The position numbers and the translations under genes are program-made. 5,854 nt of DNA from JBATTK01 sp049670505. GTDB taxonomy: Bacteria > Bacteroidota > Bacteroidia > Flavobacteriales > Flavobacteriaceae. The notes under the pieces were generated by a model. It ran no database searches. It saw only the letters and a program-made list of their open reading frames with translations, and was not told the DNA's origin. This document shows, in pieces, positions 4,723 to 5,854 of the stretch. Where the stretch lies: assembly GCA_049670505.1 (NCBI GenBank), contig JBATTK010000049.1:1-5854 (forward strand), written 5' to 3'. How positions within the stretch are numbered: position 1 is the first letter of the stretch; the number at the start of each line of letters is the position of its first letter.

Positions 4723-5541
4723 TTACTGCAAGCTCTCTCCTCCGTCTACCTTAATAATGGTTCCGGTAATCCATCGTGCCTCTTTTGTACAAAGCATATA
4801 TACCGCATCGGCAATATCTTCGGGAGTGGTCAATCGGCCGCTGGGATTACGCTTTAATGCATTGTCCTTAAGAAGTTCATGACCCGGAATCATAGTAAAG
4901 GATGGTGTTTCCGTTATGCCAGCCTGAATGCAATTAGCTTTTATGCCCAATGAAGCAAATTCCAAAGCTATATTTCTTACGATAGCTTCCAAGGCAGCTT
5001 TTGCGGCAGAAACGGCGGCATAATTTGGCCAAGCTTTTGCATTTCCCTCACTTGTAAAAGCAACGATCCTTGTATCGGTCGCAAACAGCCCTTCCTTTAC
5101 GATTGCTTTGGTCCAATCATATAGATTGATTGCCATGGCATCCATTGTCAGATGAAAATCGGCGTTGCCCAATTCACTTTTGGTATCGGATATCATCGGT
5201 TTTAAATTTCCTTTGGCTATGCTATGCACTACTATTTTTATCTTGTCCTTGGGACCTAACTTGCCCTTGATCGCATGGATCAATTCGGTTCTTTTCTCCA
5301 AATTAACAGCATCCGCATTATAACTTTGAAGCCTGACATTGTTTAAAGTGATTTCTCGAAAATCATCTTCAATCTGTTGTAAATCCGACTTTCGATCTCT
5401 ATGAACTATTATGATATGACATCCCGTAGCCGCTAACTTTTTAGCGGTAGCCAGGCCCAATCCACTACTCCCTCCTAAGATTAGCGCCCACTCATTAGTG
5501 TCACTTGTGGTTTCATCGGAAGTAAAATTATGCTGTGTCAT
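4723..5541 (-). CDS. Short-chain dehydrogenase, FabL-like enoyl-ACP reductase
   Basis: The protein (272 residues from the ATG at 5539-5541) is a Rossmann-fold SDR. The cofactor loop is GGSSGLG (23-29). VHSIAKGNLKPM (105-116) recalls the VHSIA segment of enoyl reductases. The catalytic pair is Tyr174 and Lys181 in NYAAVSAAKAALEA, a Tyr-x6-Lys spacing typical of enoyl-ACP reductases (FabI/FabL) and not the Tyr-x3-Lys of ketoreductases. The C-terminal part (NPSGRLTTPEDIADAV, then ITGTIIKVDGGESL) resembles Bacillus FabL. It would reduce trans-2-enoyl-ACP to acyl-ACP with NAD(P)H. The start is chosen as ATG 5541; an in-frame TTG two codons upstream (5547) is possible but less likely. It lies 41 bp after the type III PKS stop and 93 bp before the dehydratase. 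An N-terminal extension of about 17 polar residues precedes the fold. A different SDR reaction cannot be excluded. Confidence 0.85.
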   Translation of the reverse strand: MTQHNFTSDETTSDTNEWALILGGSSGLGLATAKKLAATGCHIIIVHRDRKSDLQQIEDDFREITLNNVRLQSYNADAVNLEKRTELIHAIKGKLGPKDKIKIVVHSIAKGNLKPMISDTKSELGNADFHLTMDAMAINLYDWTKAIVKEGLFATDTRIVAFTSEGNAKAWPNYAAVSAAKAALEAIVRNIALEFASLGIKANCIQAGITETPSFTMIPGHELLKDNALKRNPSGRLTTPEDIADAVYMLCTKEARWITGTIIKVDGGESLQ

Positions 5542-5582
5542 GTTCAAATTTAAAGTTTACTACTAAAAAAATAAGGTAGGTA

Positions 5583-5854
5583 CTACCATTCCAATAACAG
5601 TCGTTGGGCAGAAAATCCAGGTCCAAAACTCAGTATCAGTCCCTGTTGTCCTTTTTCGATATCCTTTTCCAAAAAACGCTCCAGGACATATAACACGGTA
5701 GCACTACTCATATTACCGTAAAGGCGTAGTATTTCCCGGGTATCATCTATATTCTTTCCCAATTGCCCGAACAACTCTTCTACTGTTTGTACGATCTTTT
5801 TTCCTCCGGGATGAAATATCAAATGGTCTACAGCGGCTATGGATGTGCCATAGC
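5583..5854 (-). CDS. Type III polyketide synthase, C-terminal part (N-terminus beyond the right edge)
   Basis: The open frame continues to base 5854, so only the last 89 complete codons are present; a TTG at 5820-5822 is internal. The residues are those of the chalcone/stilbene synthase C-terminal domain: IFHPGGKKI with catalytic His (codon 5811-5813), YGNMSSATVLYVLE with catalytic Asn (codon 5712-5714), and the closing LSFGPGFSAQRLLLEW. His and Asn are 33 residues apart, the same as His303 and Asn336 of plant chalcone synthase. The nucleophile Cys is expected beyond the window. These homodimeric enzymes load an acyl starter, extend it with malonyl units, and cyclise it to a resorcinol, phloroglucinol or pyrone. 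With ACP, ketosynthase, dehydratase and enoyl reductase genes downstream, a long or unusual fatty acyl starter is probable, giving an alkylresorcinol- or alkylpyrone-like lipid. The product is inferred. Confidence 0.9.
   Translation of the reverse strand, partial: YGTSIAAVDHLIFHPGGKKIVQTVEELFGQLGKNIDDTREILRLYGNMSSATVLYVLERFLEKDIEKGQQGLILSFGPGFSAQRLLLEW

Noticed and set aside
5820..5822. TTG as the start of a 79-residue protein
   Set aside because: The frame continues upstream with type III PKS-like residues (YGTSIAAVDH) to the window edge, so this is an internal leucine codon.

Overview
The window looks like a chromosomal segment from a marine-type member of the Flavobacteriaceae (Bacteroidota). 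The evidence is AT-rich spacers, few Shine-Dalgarno sites, a good match to the Bacteroidota -33/-7 promoter (TTTC, 20 nt, TAACTTTG) before one gene, short exported proteins with 'VAQ' signal-peptide ends, and protein sequences of that group. The genus cannot be fixed from the sequence. There is no rRNA, tRNA, CRISPR array or insertion sequence.

Left part (1-2188), general genes. A small minus-strand gene of unknown function runs off the left edge (1-246). It is divergent from a short-form ribosome hibernation factor (439-741, HPF/RaiA family). A 436-bp spacer follows, then a minus-strand gene for a small exported basic protein of unknown function (1178-1528). Divergent from that is an exported YceI-family lipid-binding-type protein (1679-2188).

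Right part (2580-5854), one minus-strand operon that enters from beyond the right edge. In transcription order it holds the C-terminal part of a type III polyketide synthase (chalcone/stilbene synthase fold), a FabL-like enoyl-ACP reductase with a Tyr-x6-Lys catalytic pair, a FabZ-like hotdog dehydratase, a FabF-like beta-ketoacyl-ACP synthase overlapping the dehydratase by 8 nt, and an acyl carrier protein. This is most of a dedicated type II fatty-acid elongation cycle beside a type III PKS. The likely logic is that ACP, ketosynthase, dehydratase and enoyl reductase build a special acyl chain that the type III PKS extends to an alkylresorcinol- or alkylpyrone-like lipid. A ketoreductase, tailoring enzymes and an ACP-activating transferase are not in the window; they may lie upstream or be supplied by housekeeping enzymes.

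The non-coding DNA is unusually structured. A perfect 20-bp inverted repeat with a 36-nt loop fills the space between the ketosynthase stop codon and the ACP start codon, and its loop holds a possible 10-codon leader ORF. The two convergent spacers (742-1177 and 2189-2579) carry diverged copies of one ~122-bp structured repeat, each followed by tracts of short tandem units, mostly 7 bp. Inverted repeats that could be operators lie before the hibernation factor gene and over the putative promoter of the YceI gene.
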